A stretch of DNA of 64,000 nt from Streptomyces griseoruber (lineage in GTDB: Bacteria; Actinomycetota; Actinomycetes; Streptomycetales; Streptomycetaceae): assembly GCF_001514205.1 (NCBI RefSeq), contig NZ_KQ948770.1, positions 1 through 64,000 on the forward strand, in the 5' to 3' direction. A model generated the notes under the pieces. The model did not search any database. It saw only the letters and a list, made by a program, of their open reading frames with translations, and was not told the DNA's origin. Of this stretch, positions 7,999 through 16,435 are shown piece after piece. A program made the translations under genes and the position numbers. Every line of letters begins with the position of its first letter. The stretch's first letter is position 1.

Positions 7999-9906
7999 AT
8001 GAGCGTTGACGGGCGGGACGAGCAGGTACCGAGCCAGGGCAGGCGCACTTCCCCGGCCGGCGGGGTCCCCGCGCAGTGGGAACGCTCCGACGACGGCGTC
8101 CTGCCACCGCCCCGCGATCTGCCGGCCGCCGACACCGATCTGATCGCCCGGATGCGTGGGGGCGACGACACGGCGTACGAGGAGCTGTACCGGCGCCATG
8201 CCGACGCCGTGCGCCGTTACGCGCGCACCTGCTGCCGGGACGCCCACACGGCCGACGACCTCACCGCCGAGGTCTTCGCCCGCATGCTCCAGGCCGTACG
8301 TGGCGGCGCCGGGCCCGAGTACGCCGTCCGCGCCTATCTGCTCACCTCCGTCCGGCGCGTCGCCGCGGGCTGGACGCGGTCGGCGAGGCGCGAGCAGCTC
8401 GTGGACGACTTCGCGCTGTTCGCCGCCCAGGCCGGCCGCGCCTCGGAGCCCTCCGACGACACGGCCTCCATGGGCTCCATGGGCTCCTTCGGTTCCGGCC
8501 TGGACCTCGGCGCCGAGGTGCGCGCTCTGCACGAGGCCGAGCAGTCCATGGCCATGCAGGCCTTCCGCTCACTGCCCGAGCGCTGGCAGGCCGTGCTGTG
8601 GCACACCGAGGTCGAGGACGAGTCGCCGAGCGAGGTCGCGATGCTCTTCGGCCTCGACGCCAACGGCACGCGCGTGCTCGCCAGCCGCGCCCGCGAGGGT
8701 CTCAAACAGGCCTACCTCCAGGCGCACGTCAGCGCCACCCTCACCAGCGACGAGGAGTGCGCCCGCTACGCCGACCAGCTCGGCACCTACGCCCGCCGCC
8801 GGTTGCGCACCCGGGCCGAGCGCGGGCTGCGCAAGCACCTGGAGGAGTGCGCCAGGTGCCGGCTCGCCGCCCTGCAGATCGAGGAAGTGGCGAGCAGCAT
8901 CCCCGCCGTCGTACCGGTCGCCGTGATCGGCTGGTTCGGCGCCGCCGGGTACGCCAAGGCCCTCGGGCTCATCGCCGGGGGTGCCGGGGCCGGGGCGGCG
9001 GGTGCCGCGGGCGCGGCCGCCGCCGCGAGCGGGAGCGCCACCGGCGGGGCGGCCGGAAGCGGCGGCGCCTCCGCCGGGGCCGGCGGCAGCGCGGCCGCCT
9101 CGGAGGGGCTGGGCGCGCCCGTGAAGGCCGGGATCGCCGCCGGTGTCGTCGCCGTCGCGGCCGCCGCGCTGGCCCTCGCCCTCGTCGGCGACGAGAGCCC
9201 CGCCAAACCGCCCGGGGCCGCACCGGCGGCCTCCGTGCCCGTGGCCCGCCCGCAGGACCCGACGCCCGCGCCGACGCGTACGACGAAGTCGCCCGAGCCG
9301 GAGGAGCCCGTGGCGATCGTCCCCGCCGCGGCCCCGCCCCGCACACCCGACCCCACCCCGCGCCGGACATCCGCACCGGCCCCGGCCGCCACACCCCCGC
9401 CGGCCCCCACCCCTACCCCGACGCCTCCACCCGCCCGGACCCCGACCCCGGCGCCCACTCCCCCGCCCGCCCCGGCGGTCTACCCGCTGAGCGAGCTGTC
9501 CTTCGACGTCAACGGCGACGGCACCACACCCGAGATCCGGCTGAGCGGCAGCGATTGGGTGTGGCAGCGGTACGGGGTGTCCATCGCCGGTCGGCAGTAC
9601 GCGCGCGGGGTGACCGTCCACGGCCGGTCCTCCGTGACCGTCGACCTCAACCGCGCCTGCACCTCCTACGACGCGCTGGTCGGCCTCGACGACCTGACGC
9701 TGGACCTCGGTGAGGCGACCTTCTCCGTCTACGCCGACGGGGCCCGCCTGTGGACGTCCGGGACGGTGAAGGGCGGTGATCCCGCCGTGCCCGTCCATGT
9801 GGCCCTCGGCGGCCGGGCGACCGTCCGGCTGGTGGTCGAGCCGCACAGCCCCTTCGACGGGGTGGCCCTCGCGGACTGGGCCGAGTCGAAGTTCAGCTGC
9901 GCGTAG
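7999..9906 (+). CDS. ECF sigma factor fused to zinc-finger-like, transmembrane and NPCBM domains
   Basis: A 635-residue chain. Residues ~45-105 are sigma region 2 (DLIARMRGGDDTAYEELYRR). Residues ~190-245 are region 4 (LPERWQAVLWHTEVEDESPS). An anti-sigma-like zinc-finger segment follows (~250-300) with H-x3-C-x2-C in HLEECARC. Next come an Ala/Gly-rich stretch, one membrane helix (~376-397), a long Pro/Thr-rich linker (~405-490) and a C-terminal NPCBM-like beta domain (~494-635). The layout implies a sigma factor held at the membrane with a sugar- or envelope-sensing domain outside. Release by proteolysis or direct signalling through the membrane is inference. It lies 287 bp downstream of atrA on the same strand and overlaps the next gene, which is convergent, by 14 bp. 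Confidence 0.88.
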   Translation: MSVDGRDEQVPSQGRRTSPAGGVPAQWERSDDGVLPPPRDLPAADTDLIARMRGGDDTAYEELYRRHADAVRRYARTCCRDAHTADDLTAEVFARMLQAVRGGAGPEYAVRAYLLTSVRRVAAGWTRSARREQLVDDFALFAAQAGRASEPSDDTASMGSMGSFGSGLDLGAEVRALHEAEQSMAMQAFRSLPERWQAVLWHTEVEDESPSEVAMLFGLDANGTRVLASRAREGLKQAYLQAHVSATLTSDEECARYADQLGTYARRRLRTRAERGLRKHLEECARCRLAALQIEEVASSIPAVVPVAVIGWFGAAGYAKALGLIAGGAGAGAAGAAGAAAAASGSATGGAAGSGGASAGAGGSAAASEGLGAPVKAGIAAGVVAVAAAALALALVGDESPAKPPGAAPAASVPVARPQDPTPAPTRTTKSPEPEEPVAIVPAAAPPRTPDPTPRRTSAPAPAATPPPAPTPTPTPPPARTPTPAPTPPPAPAVYPLSELSFDVNGDGTTPEIRLSGSDWVWQRYGVSIAGRQYARGVTVHGRSSVTVDLNRACTSYDALVGLDDLTLDLGEATFSVYADGARLWTSGTVKGGDPAVPVHVALGGRATVRLVVEPHSPFDGVALADWAESKFSCA

Positions 9907-12900
9907 CGGACGGCGGGCTCACGGCCGGCACCGGGTGGGCCCGTACGGCCTCGGCGAGCTCCTTCTGGACCTCGGTCACCGTCAGGTCGGCGCCCCGGGC
10001 TCGCTCGGCGGCGTGACGCTCGGCACCCAGGGCCCGGCGGGCCTGCGACTCCGCGCGTTCGGCGCGCTCGCGCCGCAGGGCGGCACGGGGGTGAGGGCCG
10101 CGCAGCCGGTCGGCCGCGGCCAGCAGCCCGACCGTGCGGGGGAAGTCCCCGAGCCGGGCCAGCTGGTCCGCCGCCCCGTCCACGACCGCCGAGACGATCG
10201 CCTCGGTGCACTGGTCGGCCACCGCCCGGCGCAGCCCCTCGGCGAGCATCGGCAGGGCGTGCTCCGGGCCGGACTCCCGTGCGGTGAGCTCCGCGTCGAG
10301 CAGGGTCAGGGCGGCGGTGAACTGCGGCGGCAGAGTGCCGTGCCGCACCGTCACGAGAGTCGCGTCGCACAGCTCGCGCGCGCGGACGACGTCCCCCTCC
10401 TCCAGCGCGATGCAGGCGCGCAGCAGGATCACGAAGGCCTGGGCGTCCGCCACTCCCTGCCGGTCGGCGGCGGCACCCGCCTCGTCCAGGACGGCCATGG
10501 CGCCGGGGAGATCGCCCGAGCGGTAGGCGATCTCCGCGAGCCGGGCCATCAGGAACGGCGCCTCGGCGTACGCGCCGACCTCGTAGGCGAGCCGCAGCGC
10601 CTCCTGGTACTCCGCCTCCGCCTCCGCGAACCGGCCGCGCGCCATCTCCGCCTCCGCGGCCGCGCTGCACACCTGGGCCAGCATCCAGCGGTCGCCGACC
10701 CGTCGGCTGATCAGGCGCAGCTCCGCCAGGTCGTCGTCCACGCCGTCCATCCCGCCGGGGGAGTCGACGACCATGTGCGTCCGGAACATCAGGGTGCAGC
10801 CCAGCTCCCAGTCGCCGCCGTGAGCACGGCAGTTGGCGACGGCCGCGTCCAGGAGGCCGCGGACGTCGAGCGTGCCCCGCATCTCGAAGGCCGCCGCCAC
10901 CGGCCAGACCAGCCCGGGCATCCGGGCCGCCGCCGGGCCGCCCGGCTGGAAGCCGGCCCGCAGGCGCAGGAGGTACGCCCGGTAGCGGGGGTCGCCCTCG
11001 ACCTCTCGGGGCTCGGACTCGGAGAGCAGGAACACATGCAGCATCCGCAGGTCCATCCGCTGCGCGTGCCTGGGGTGACCGCCCGATGCGCCGTCGTCAC
11101 CCGGATCACCCTCGGCGTCCGGCCGATCGGCGGCGTCCGGCCCGTCCGCGGTGTCCGGCTGGGTGAGGAAGGCCTCGACCGGGTCGACGGCGGCCATGCG
11201 GGCGGCGAGGTCGGCGGGGACGGGGAGGGAGCGGCAGGTGAGGGCGGGTGCGGTCGGGGAGGGGTGCGCGGTGTCCGTCGGCGGGGCGGGAAGGGCGTCC
11301 AGGGCCGCGCCGAGGCGCAGGGTGCGGTCGGTCCAGGCGGCGCCCTCCTGGCGGTAGTTGCGCAGCCACCAGAACCAGCCCATGGCGAGGCAGAGGGCGG
11401 CGGCCTCCTCTTCGTCGGCCGCGGTGATCGCGCGCTGGGTCGCCACCCGGATGTTGTCCAGCTCGGTCTCCAGGCGGGAGATCCACGGGAGTTGCTCGGC
11501 GGAGCGGAGCAGGGGGTCGGCGCGCTCCACGAGCGCGCGCACCCATGCGCGGTGCCGTCGCTCGGCCGCCACGCGCGCGTGCGGGGCCTCCGCGGCACGC
11601 TCGACGGCGTACTCGTGGATCGTCTCCAGCATGCGGTAGCGCATGCCGTCGCCGCCGTCCGCACCGTCACCATCGGGCGGGTGCGGGGCCGCCAGGACCA
11701 GGGACTTGTCCACCAGCGCTCCGACGAGGTCGGCGACCGCTCCGGTGCACACGGCCTCGGCGGCCTCCAGGTCCCAGCCGCCCGCGAAGACGGACAGCTC
11801 GCGCAGCAGGGTCCGCTCCGCTTCGTCGAGCAGGTCCCAGGACCAGTCGACGACGGCCCGCAGGGTCTGCTGGCGGGGCAGGGCCGTGCGGCTGCCGGAG
11901 GTGAGGAGGCGGAAGCGGTCGTCGAGGCGGTCGGCGATCTGCCGGGGGGTGAGCAGCCGGAGCCGGGCGGCGGCCAGCTCGATGGCCAGGGGCAGTCCGT
12001 CGAGCCGTCGGCAGATCTCCGCGACCGCCTGCTCGTCCCGGTCGGACGCGGCGGCGGCCGCGGTGGGGCGGACGGCCGCGGCGCGCTCCCTGAAGAGGCG
12101 GTGCGCCTGGTCGGGGAGGAGGGGGTCGACCGGGCGGACCGACTCGCCGGGGACGCCCAGGGGTTCACGGCTGGTGGCGAGGATCGTGAGCCCGGGGCAG
12201 CGGGTGAGGAGGGTCTCGGCGAGGGCGGCGGCCGCGCCGATGACATGCTCGCAGTTGTCAAGGATCAGGAGCCGGCCGCGCGTGGCGCAGTACTCGACGA
12301 GCAGGGCGACCGGGTCGTCCTGCGGGGCCGCCAGGTCGGTGGCCATCAGGACGGTCTCGCGCAGACCGAGGGCGCTGACCACCGCGCCCGGTACCGCCTC
12401 CGGCCGGTCGAGCGGCGCCAGCTCGACCAGCCACGCCTGCGGGAGCCCGGCGGCGGCTTCCTCGGCGAGGCGGGTCTTTCCGGAGCCGCCCGGTCCGGTG
12501 AGGGTGACGAGGCGGGCCCTGTGCAAGTCCGAACGGATGGCGTCGATCTCGGGTTCCCGGCCCACGAAAGAGGTAAGACGCGGACGGATGTTGCCGTGTC
12601 GCTCGGGCGGTGGGGGCGGTGTCCGGGGCCGGTGCTCGGGGCGGGCGAGGAGTTCGGCGTGCAGGGCGCGCAGTTCCGGGCCCGGGTCGGCGCCGAGGGC
12701 GTCGGCGAGGGTGCGGCGGGCGGTCTCGTAGGCGGCGAGGGCGTCGGCGGCGCGGCCGGTGTCGCGCAGGGCGCGGATGAGGAGGGCGTGCAGGGGTTCG
12801 TCGTACGGGTGTGCGGCGACGAGTGCGCGGAGGCGGGGGACGGCTTCGCGGGCGCGGCCGAGGAGGAGGTCGGCCTCGGCGCGGGCGCGGACGGCTTCGG

Positions 12901-13357
12901 CGTGGAGCGCCTCGGGGCGGGCGGCCGGGGTGCGGTCGGGGAGGTCGGCGAGGGCGGGGCCGCGCCACAGCGCGAGGGCGTCGTCGAGGGTGCGGGCGGC
13001 GGTTTCGGGGTCGCCGCCCTGCTGGAGGGTGGTGGTGGCCTCGCGTACGAGGCGTTCGAAGACGTGGAGGTCGACGTCGGCCTCGGTGGCGGTGAGGCGG
13101 TAGCCGCCGGGGGTGGAGGTGACGGTGTCCTTGCCGAGGGTGCGGCGGAGGCGGCCGACGAGGGCCTGGAGGGCGGCGGGGGCGTCCTGGGGCGGGGCGT
13201 CGGGCCAGATCTCGTCGATGAGGGTTTCGGGGGGTGTCGGGTGGCCCGGGCGGAGGGCCAGGGCGGTGAGGAGGGCGCGGAGGCGGGGGGCGGTGAGGGG
13301 TATGGGGGTGCCCTGGTCGTCCTCGGTCTGGGTGACGCCCAGGATGTTGAACCGCAC
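9893..13357 (-). CDS. AfsR-like SARP / BTAD / NB-ARC transcriptional regulator
   Basis: About 1154 residues from GTG 13357 (VRFNILGV), the usual first residues of this family; there is no clear Shine-Dalgarno site, so it may be leaderless. Order: an OmpR-type winged helix (~1-90, containing LTAPRLRALLTALAL and LIDEIWPDAPP), a bacterial transcriptional activator domain (~95-245), an NB-ARC/AAA ATPase with Walker A GPGGSGKTRL (~285) and RLLILDNCEH (Walker B), then a long helical TPR-like C-terminus with tracts such as AYEVGAYAEAPFLMARLAEI. SARPs of this size usually activate antibiotic or developmental genes. Its stop overlaps the convergent sigma gene by 14 bp. Confidence 0.9.
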   Translation of the reverse strand: MRFNILGVTQTEDDQGTPIPLTAPRLRALLTALALRPGHPTPPETLIDEIWPDAPPQDAPAALQALVGRLRRTLGKDTVTSTPGGYRLTATEADVDLHVFERLVREATTTLQQGGDPETAARTLDDALALWRGPALADLPDRTPAARPEALHAEAVRARAEADLLLGRAREAVPRLRALVAAHPYDEPLHALLIRALRDTGRAADALAAYETARRTLADALGADPGPELRALHAELLARPEHRPRTPPPPPERHGNIRPRLTSFVGREPEIDAIRSDLHRARLVTLTGPGGSGKTRLAEEAAAGLPQAWLVELAPLDRPEAVPGAVVSALGLRETVLMATDLAAPQDDPVALLVEYCATRGRLLILDNCEHVIGAAAALAETLLTRCPGLTILATSREPLGVPGESVRPVDPLLPDQAHRLFRERAAAVRPTAAAAASDRDEQAVAEICRRLDGLPLAIELAAARLRLLTPRQIADRLDDRFRLLTSGSRTALPRQQTLRAVVDWSWDLLDEAERTLLRELSVFAGGWDLEAAEAVCTGAVADLVGALVDKSLVLAAPHPPDGDGADGGDGMRYRMLETIHEYAVERAAEAPHARVAAERRHRAWVRALVERADPLLRSAEQLPWISRLETELDNIRVATQRAITAADEEEAAALCLAMGWFWWLRNYRQEGAAWTDRTLRLGAALDALPAPPTDTAHPSPTAPALTCRSLPVPADLAARMAAVDPVEAFLTQPDTADGPDAADRPDAEGDPGDDGASGGHPRHAQRMDLRMLHVFLLSESEPREVEGDPRYRAYLLRLRAGFQPGGPAAARMPGLVWPVAAAFEMRGTLDVRGLLDAAVANCRAHGGDWELGCTLMFRTHMVVDSPGGMDGVDDDLAELRLISRRVGDRWMLAQVCSAAAEAEMARGRFAEAEAEYQEALRLAYEVGAYAEAPFLMARLAEIAYRSGDLPGAMAVLDEAGAAADRQGVADAQAFVILLRACIALEEGDVVRARELCDATLVTVRHGTLPPQFTAALTLLDAELTARESGPEHALPMLAEGLRRAVADQCTEAIVSAVVDGAADQLARLGDFPRTVGLLAAADRLRGPHPRAALRRERAERAESQARRALGAERHAAERARGADLTVTEVQKELAEAVRAHPVPAVSPPSATRS

Positions 13358-13599
13358 GGGGTCATTGTCGCCGGGGGGTGGGGTGGAGGCACGGGGTTTG
13401 CGCTGCGGGGAGTGTTGGGCCCGGGGGGCGGGCTGGTGAACGTCGGCTCCTGGTGGCCCGGGGTCGGTGCCGGCCGGGGGGTGGGTTTCGCTCGCCCGCG
13501 TCGGCGGGGTGCCGCTGCGCCCACCCGTGCCGCCCCGGCGGCACGACGGCACGCGGCTGTGGGGCAGAGGTGACGGCAGCCCCAGGGGCGGTCCCCGGC

Positions 13600-15729
13600 T
13601 CAGCCTCCGGAGGACACCGCTCGGCGTTGGGGTGCGATTCCCGCCGGTACCGCGCGGGCGCGGGCCGGGGTGCCGGTCCAGCAGGTGCCTCTGCGGGAGA
13701 GGAGGCGGCGGAGCCAGAGTTCGAGGGAGATCAGGTCGGCGAGGCCGTCCAGGGGGAGGGGTTCGCCGGAGGCCGCCGCGCGGACCGCCTTGCGGACGAC
13801 CCGCGCCTCGATCAGGCCCGCCTCCGCGAGGAGGGGCGCGTCGAAGAGGGTGAGGAGGGGGTCGGTGGCGAGGCGGAGGCCGTTGCGGGCGGTCGTGGCG
13901 GTGGTGCCGTGGGCGGGGGCGCCCCAGCCGGGCGGCAGGTCGGTGATGCCGGCGCCCTTGAGGACGGTCCGGAGGATCGCGGCACGCGCGCCCGGCTGCA
14001 CGCGCAGGGTCTCGGGGAGGGCGCGGCAGGCGCGGACGACCTGGTTGTCGAGGAAGGGGGCGTGCAGGCGCTGGGAACGGATCTCGGCGGCCTGTTCGAG
14101 GATGCGCAGGTCGGCCGCGTGCCGGGTGAGGGCGGCACGCGCGCGGTAGTCGCCCGGACGCTGGCCGGGGCCGACGCCGGCGCGATGAGCCGAATTCTGC
14201 AGAAGAACCGATACTTCAGCCAAGGCCTCACCCGTCAGCCAGCGTGCCGCGGGGCCGGGGCCGGCCCAGGTCAGCGCCGCCAGCGAGGCACCGACCGCGC
14301 CTCCCGGGTCGTCCTCGAAGCTGCGGTGCAGAAGGCGGTCGGCGAGGTTCTCGACGCCCGCGCGGTACGGCGTACGGGCGAGTCTTCGGGCCGCGCCGTA
14401 CACGCGCGCGGGGACGAGCACCGAGCCGTCCGCCTTGGTGAGGGCCGCCACGGGGCGGACCAGATGACGGCGTTTGCGGTCCATGAGCAGGTCCGCGAGG
14501 CGGGCCGGGTGGGCGTCCAGGACCTGCCGGGCGCCGTAGCCGGTGAAGTGGTCGGCGCTGCCCGCCGCGAGGCGCGCACGATGGCGGGCGGCGGTCACCA
14601 GGCTGGGGCCGGGTTCGTCGGTCAGCGGGCCGTCCAGGTCGGCGTACGGCAGGGCCTCCTCGGCACCGGTCACGACGACGTGGTGCAGGCGGGGGTTGGC
14701 CGCCAGGGCTCCGGCCCGTTGCAGCTCCTCCTCACGCGCGCGTGTCGTCAGGTCGTTGAAGGTGACCGCCAGCAGCCGCTCCCCCGCGCCCGTGCCGTGG
14801 CCGAGGACGGTGCCGGGCATGCCGGGCAGGCCGGCCGCCAGCAGGGCCAGCGTGCCGGAGGCCGGGCCGCCGGAGAGGTCGGCGCCGATGCCGGGGACCG
14901 GCATCCCGCGTGCGGCACGCCGTTCGGCAGGGCCCATTCCGGGCACGGGACCGGGATCGATGTCGGGCACGTGTCTGGGCGCGGACAGACGCGCGCGTAC
15001 CGCGTCTACGAGCGCGTCGCGCACTCCGTCGACCGCGCTGTCCGGGTCGGCCGGCGGTGCCGCCACGGCGAGGGACGCGACCGGGTCGTACCCGGCGATC
15101 TCACGCGCCCCGGCGCGCAGGATCAGCGCATGCCCCGGCGGAACGCGCCGCACGCCGTCGTACGGGGTGGAGTCGTGCAGGGCGGCAGGGACGTCCGGGG
15201 CGGCCAGGAGCGCGGCCAGGTGGCCGAAGTCGAGGTTGGCCTCGATGAGGTCGGCGAGCGGCAGCGCGGCCGTGGCGTAGGCGGTTCCGCCTGCCCAGGG
15301 GGTGTGGAAGACCGGGCGGGCGCCCGCGAGGTCGCCGCAGACGGTGACCCGGCGGCCGACCTGGACGACGGCGGTGTAGCTGCCGGGCCACGCCGTCAGA
15401 TGGCGGAGTGCGCCCCCGCGCGCGGCGAACAGTCCGACGCGCAGCTGCTCGTCACTCGCCCCGCAGGTGCCGAGGACCGCGATCCGGGTCTGGGCGTCGG
15501 CCTTGACCACCCGTACCTCGTCGGGGCGCCAGTCGCCGACGGCCCACAGCGGGTCGGGGTCGCCCCACAGGAGTTGGGAGCCGACGGGGTGCAAGGTCTC
15601 CCCGTCGTAGCCGACTTGGCCGCCGTAGGTGTCGCCGCCGTCGTAACGGCCTTCGTCGCGGCCGCCGTACCCGACGGCCCCGCCCAGCGCACCCGCGGCG
15701 GTGCTGCTCCATCCCACCAACCACCGCAT
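13600..15729 (-). CDS. Asparagine-synthetase-like protein with altered catalytic motifs
   Basis: A 709-residue protein from ATG 15729, chosen for GGAGG five bases upstream. An N-terminal Ntn-like half (~60-230: WGDPDPLWAVGDW, GSYTAVVQVGRRVTVCGDLAGARPVF) precedes an adenylating half (~260-700) with LSGGPASGTLALLAAG, HAPFLDNQVVRACRALP and a C-terminal SLELWLRRLL, the layout of asparagine synthetase B. Position 2 is Arg, not the Cys nucleophile, so glutamine hydrolysis is unlikely. The pyrophosphatase-loop motif is SGGPAS rather than SGGxDS. It therefore resembles lasso-peptide cyclases and beta-lactam synthetases in lacking glutaminase, but no precursor peptide or leader peptidase is nearby. 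Function unknown. Confidence 0.75.
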   Translation of the reverse strand: MRWLVGWSSTAAGALGGAVGYGGRDEGRYDGGDTYGGQVGYDGETLHPVGSQLLWGDPDPLWAVGDWRPDEVRVVKADAQTRIAVLGTCGASDEQLRVGLFAARGGALRHLTAWPGSYTAVVQVGRRVTVCGDLAGARPVFHTPWAGGTAYATAALPLADLIEANLDFGHLAALLAAPDVPAALHDSTPYDGVRRVPPGHALILRAGAREIAGYDPVASLAVAAPPADPDSAVDGVRDALVDAVRARLSAPRHVPDIDPGPVPGMGPAERRAARGMPVPGIGADLSGGPASGTLALLAAGLPGMPGTVLGHGTGAGERLLAVTFNDLTTRAREEELQRAGALAANPRLHHVVVTGAEEALPYADLDGPLTDEPGPSLVTAARHRARLAAGSADHFTGYGARQVLDAHPARLADLLMDRKRRHLVRPVAALTKADGSVLVPARVYGAARRLARTPYRAGVENLADRLLHRSFEDDPGGAVGASLAALTWAGPGPAARWLTGEALAEVSVLLQNSAHRAGVGPGQRPGDYRARAALTRHAADLRILEQAAEIRSQRLHAPFLDNQVVRACRALPETLRVQPGARAAILRTVLKGAGITDLPPGWGAPAHGTTATTARNGLRLATDPLLTLFDAPLLAEAGLIEARVVRKAVRAAASGEPLPLDGLADLISLELWLRRLLSRRGTCWTGTPARARAVPAGIAPQRRAVSSGG

Positions 15730-16344
15730 CGACGCCTCCACGGGCCGTGGACAACCGAGTGCACCGTACGAACGGTTCACCATGCTGCCACGAAGAACGC
15801 GCCACAGAGGGAGGCGGCGCCGCTTGTGATCCGGGGAGTGCGCCCGCGTCGACGCGTCGGCGCCGGCCTGCGCGGCCTTGGCTACCCCGGTGTCTGCGGC
15901 ATGAATGCGCCCCCGGTACGCTCCCCCAAGACGCCCTGTGCGCCCTCGATTTCCATGGTCGGAGGCGTTGTCACCCATGGAACGCAGGGTCGATTTTCGG
16001 CCAAATCCGGCGCGGGCGAGTCCCCTTGACCGTCCCGCGTGCAGGCTCCGCACACGCTCCGTGCACGCGCGCGTACCCGTCACGAGCCGCGCCGGCCCGG
16101 GAGACGGAAGGCGCCTCCCGGACCGCTCCGCCGCCCGCGGGGATGAAGGCGGCGGTGTCCCCCAGCCCACTGGATCCAGTACAGCGGGCCGACCCACGCA
16201 CGACCCATGGAACCGGTCCCGCGATGGCCGGAGAAGAGCGCACACGCAGGCGCACGGCCACACAGCGGGAGCACGCGGCGACGGACCGTGCCGAGGCCCG
16301 CACTTCCGTACGGACCACAATCCCGCCAACCGGCAGAATGCCCC
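15730..16344. other. Long divergent intergenic region, no supported gene
   Basis: About 615 bp between the asparagine-synthetase-like gene and the orf1590-type gene. Several open frames cross it on both strands, but none starts with a good ribosome-binding site or looks like a known protein. The size suggests extensive promoter and operator DNA, as expected for a developmentally controlled gene. Confidence 0.5.
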
Positions 16345-16373
16345 TTAACGCTTGGGATGCGGCGAACTACGCT
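16345..16373 (+). promoter_or_regulatory. Candidate promoter for the orf1590-type gene
   Basis: TTAACG (16345-16350) and TACGCT (16368-16373) are separated by exactly 17 bases, a reasonable housekeeping-type promoter. Transcription would start near 16380, ahead of both possible start codons (16397 and 16436). Confidence 0.4.
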
Positions 16374-16435
16374 GGGTTTACGAATGCCGCGTGGTTATGC
16401 CAGAGCGGCAGCCGGATGTGTCGAGGGGTGGCGCA

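Noticed and set aside
9776..13573. 1265-codon plus-strand open frame
   Set aside because: Antisense shadow of the AfsR-like regulator, with typical high-GC low-complexity composition and no motif.
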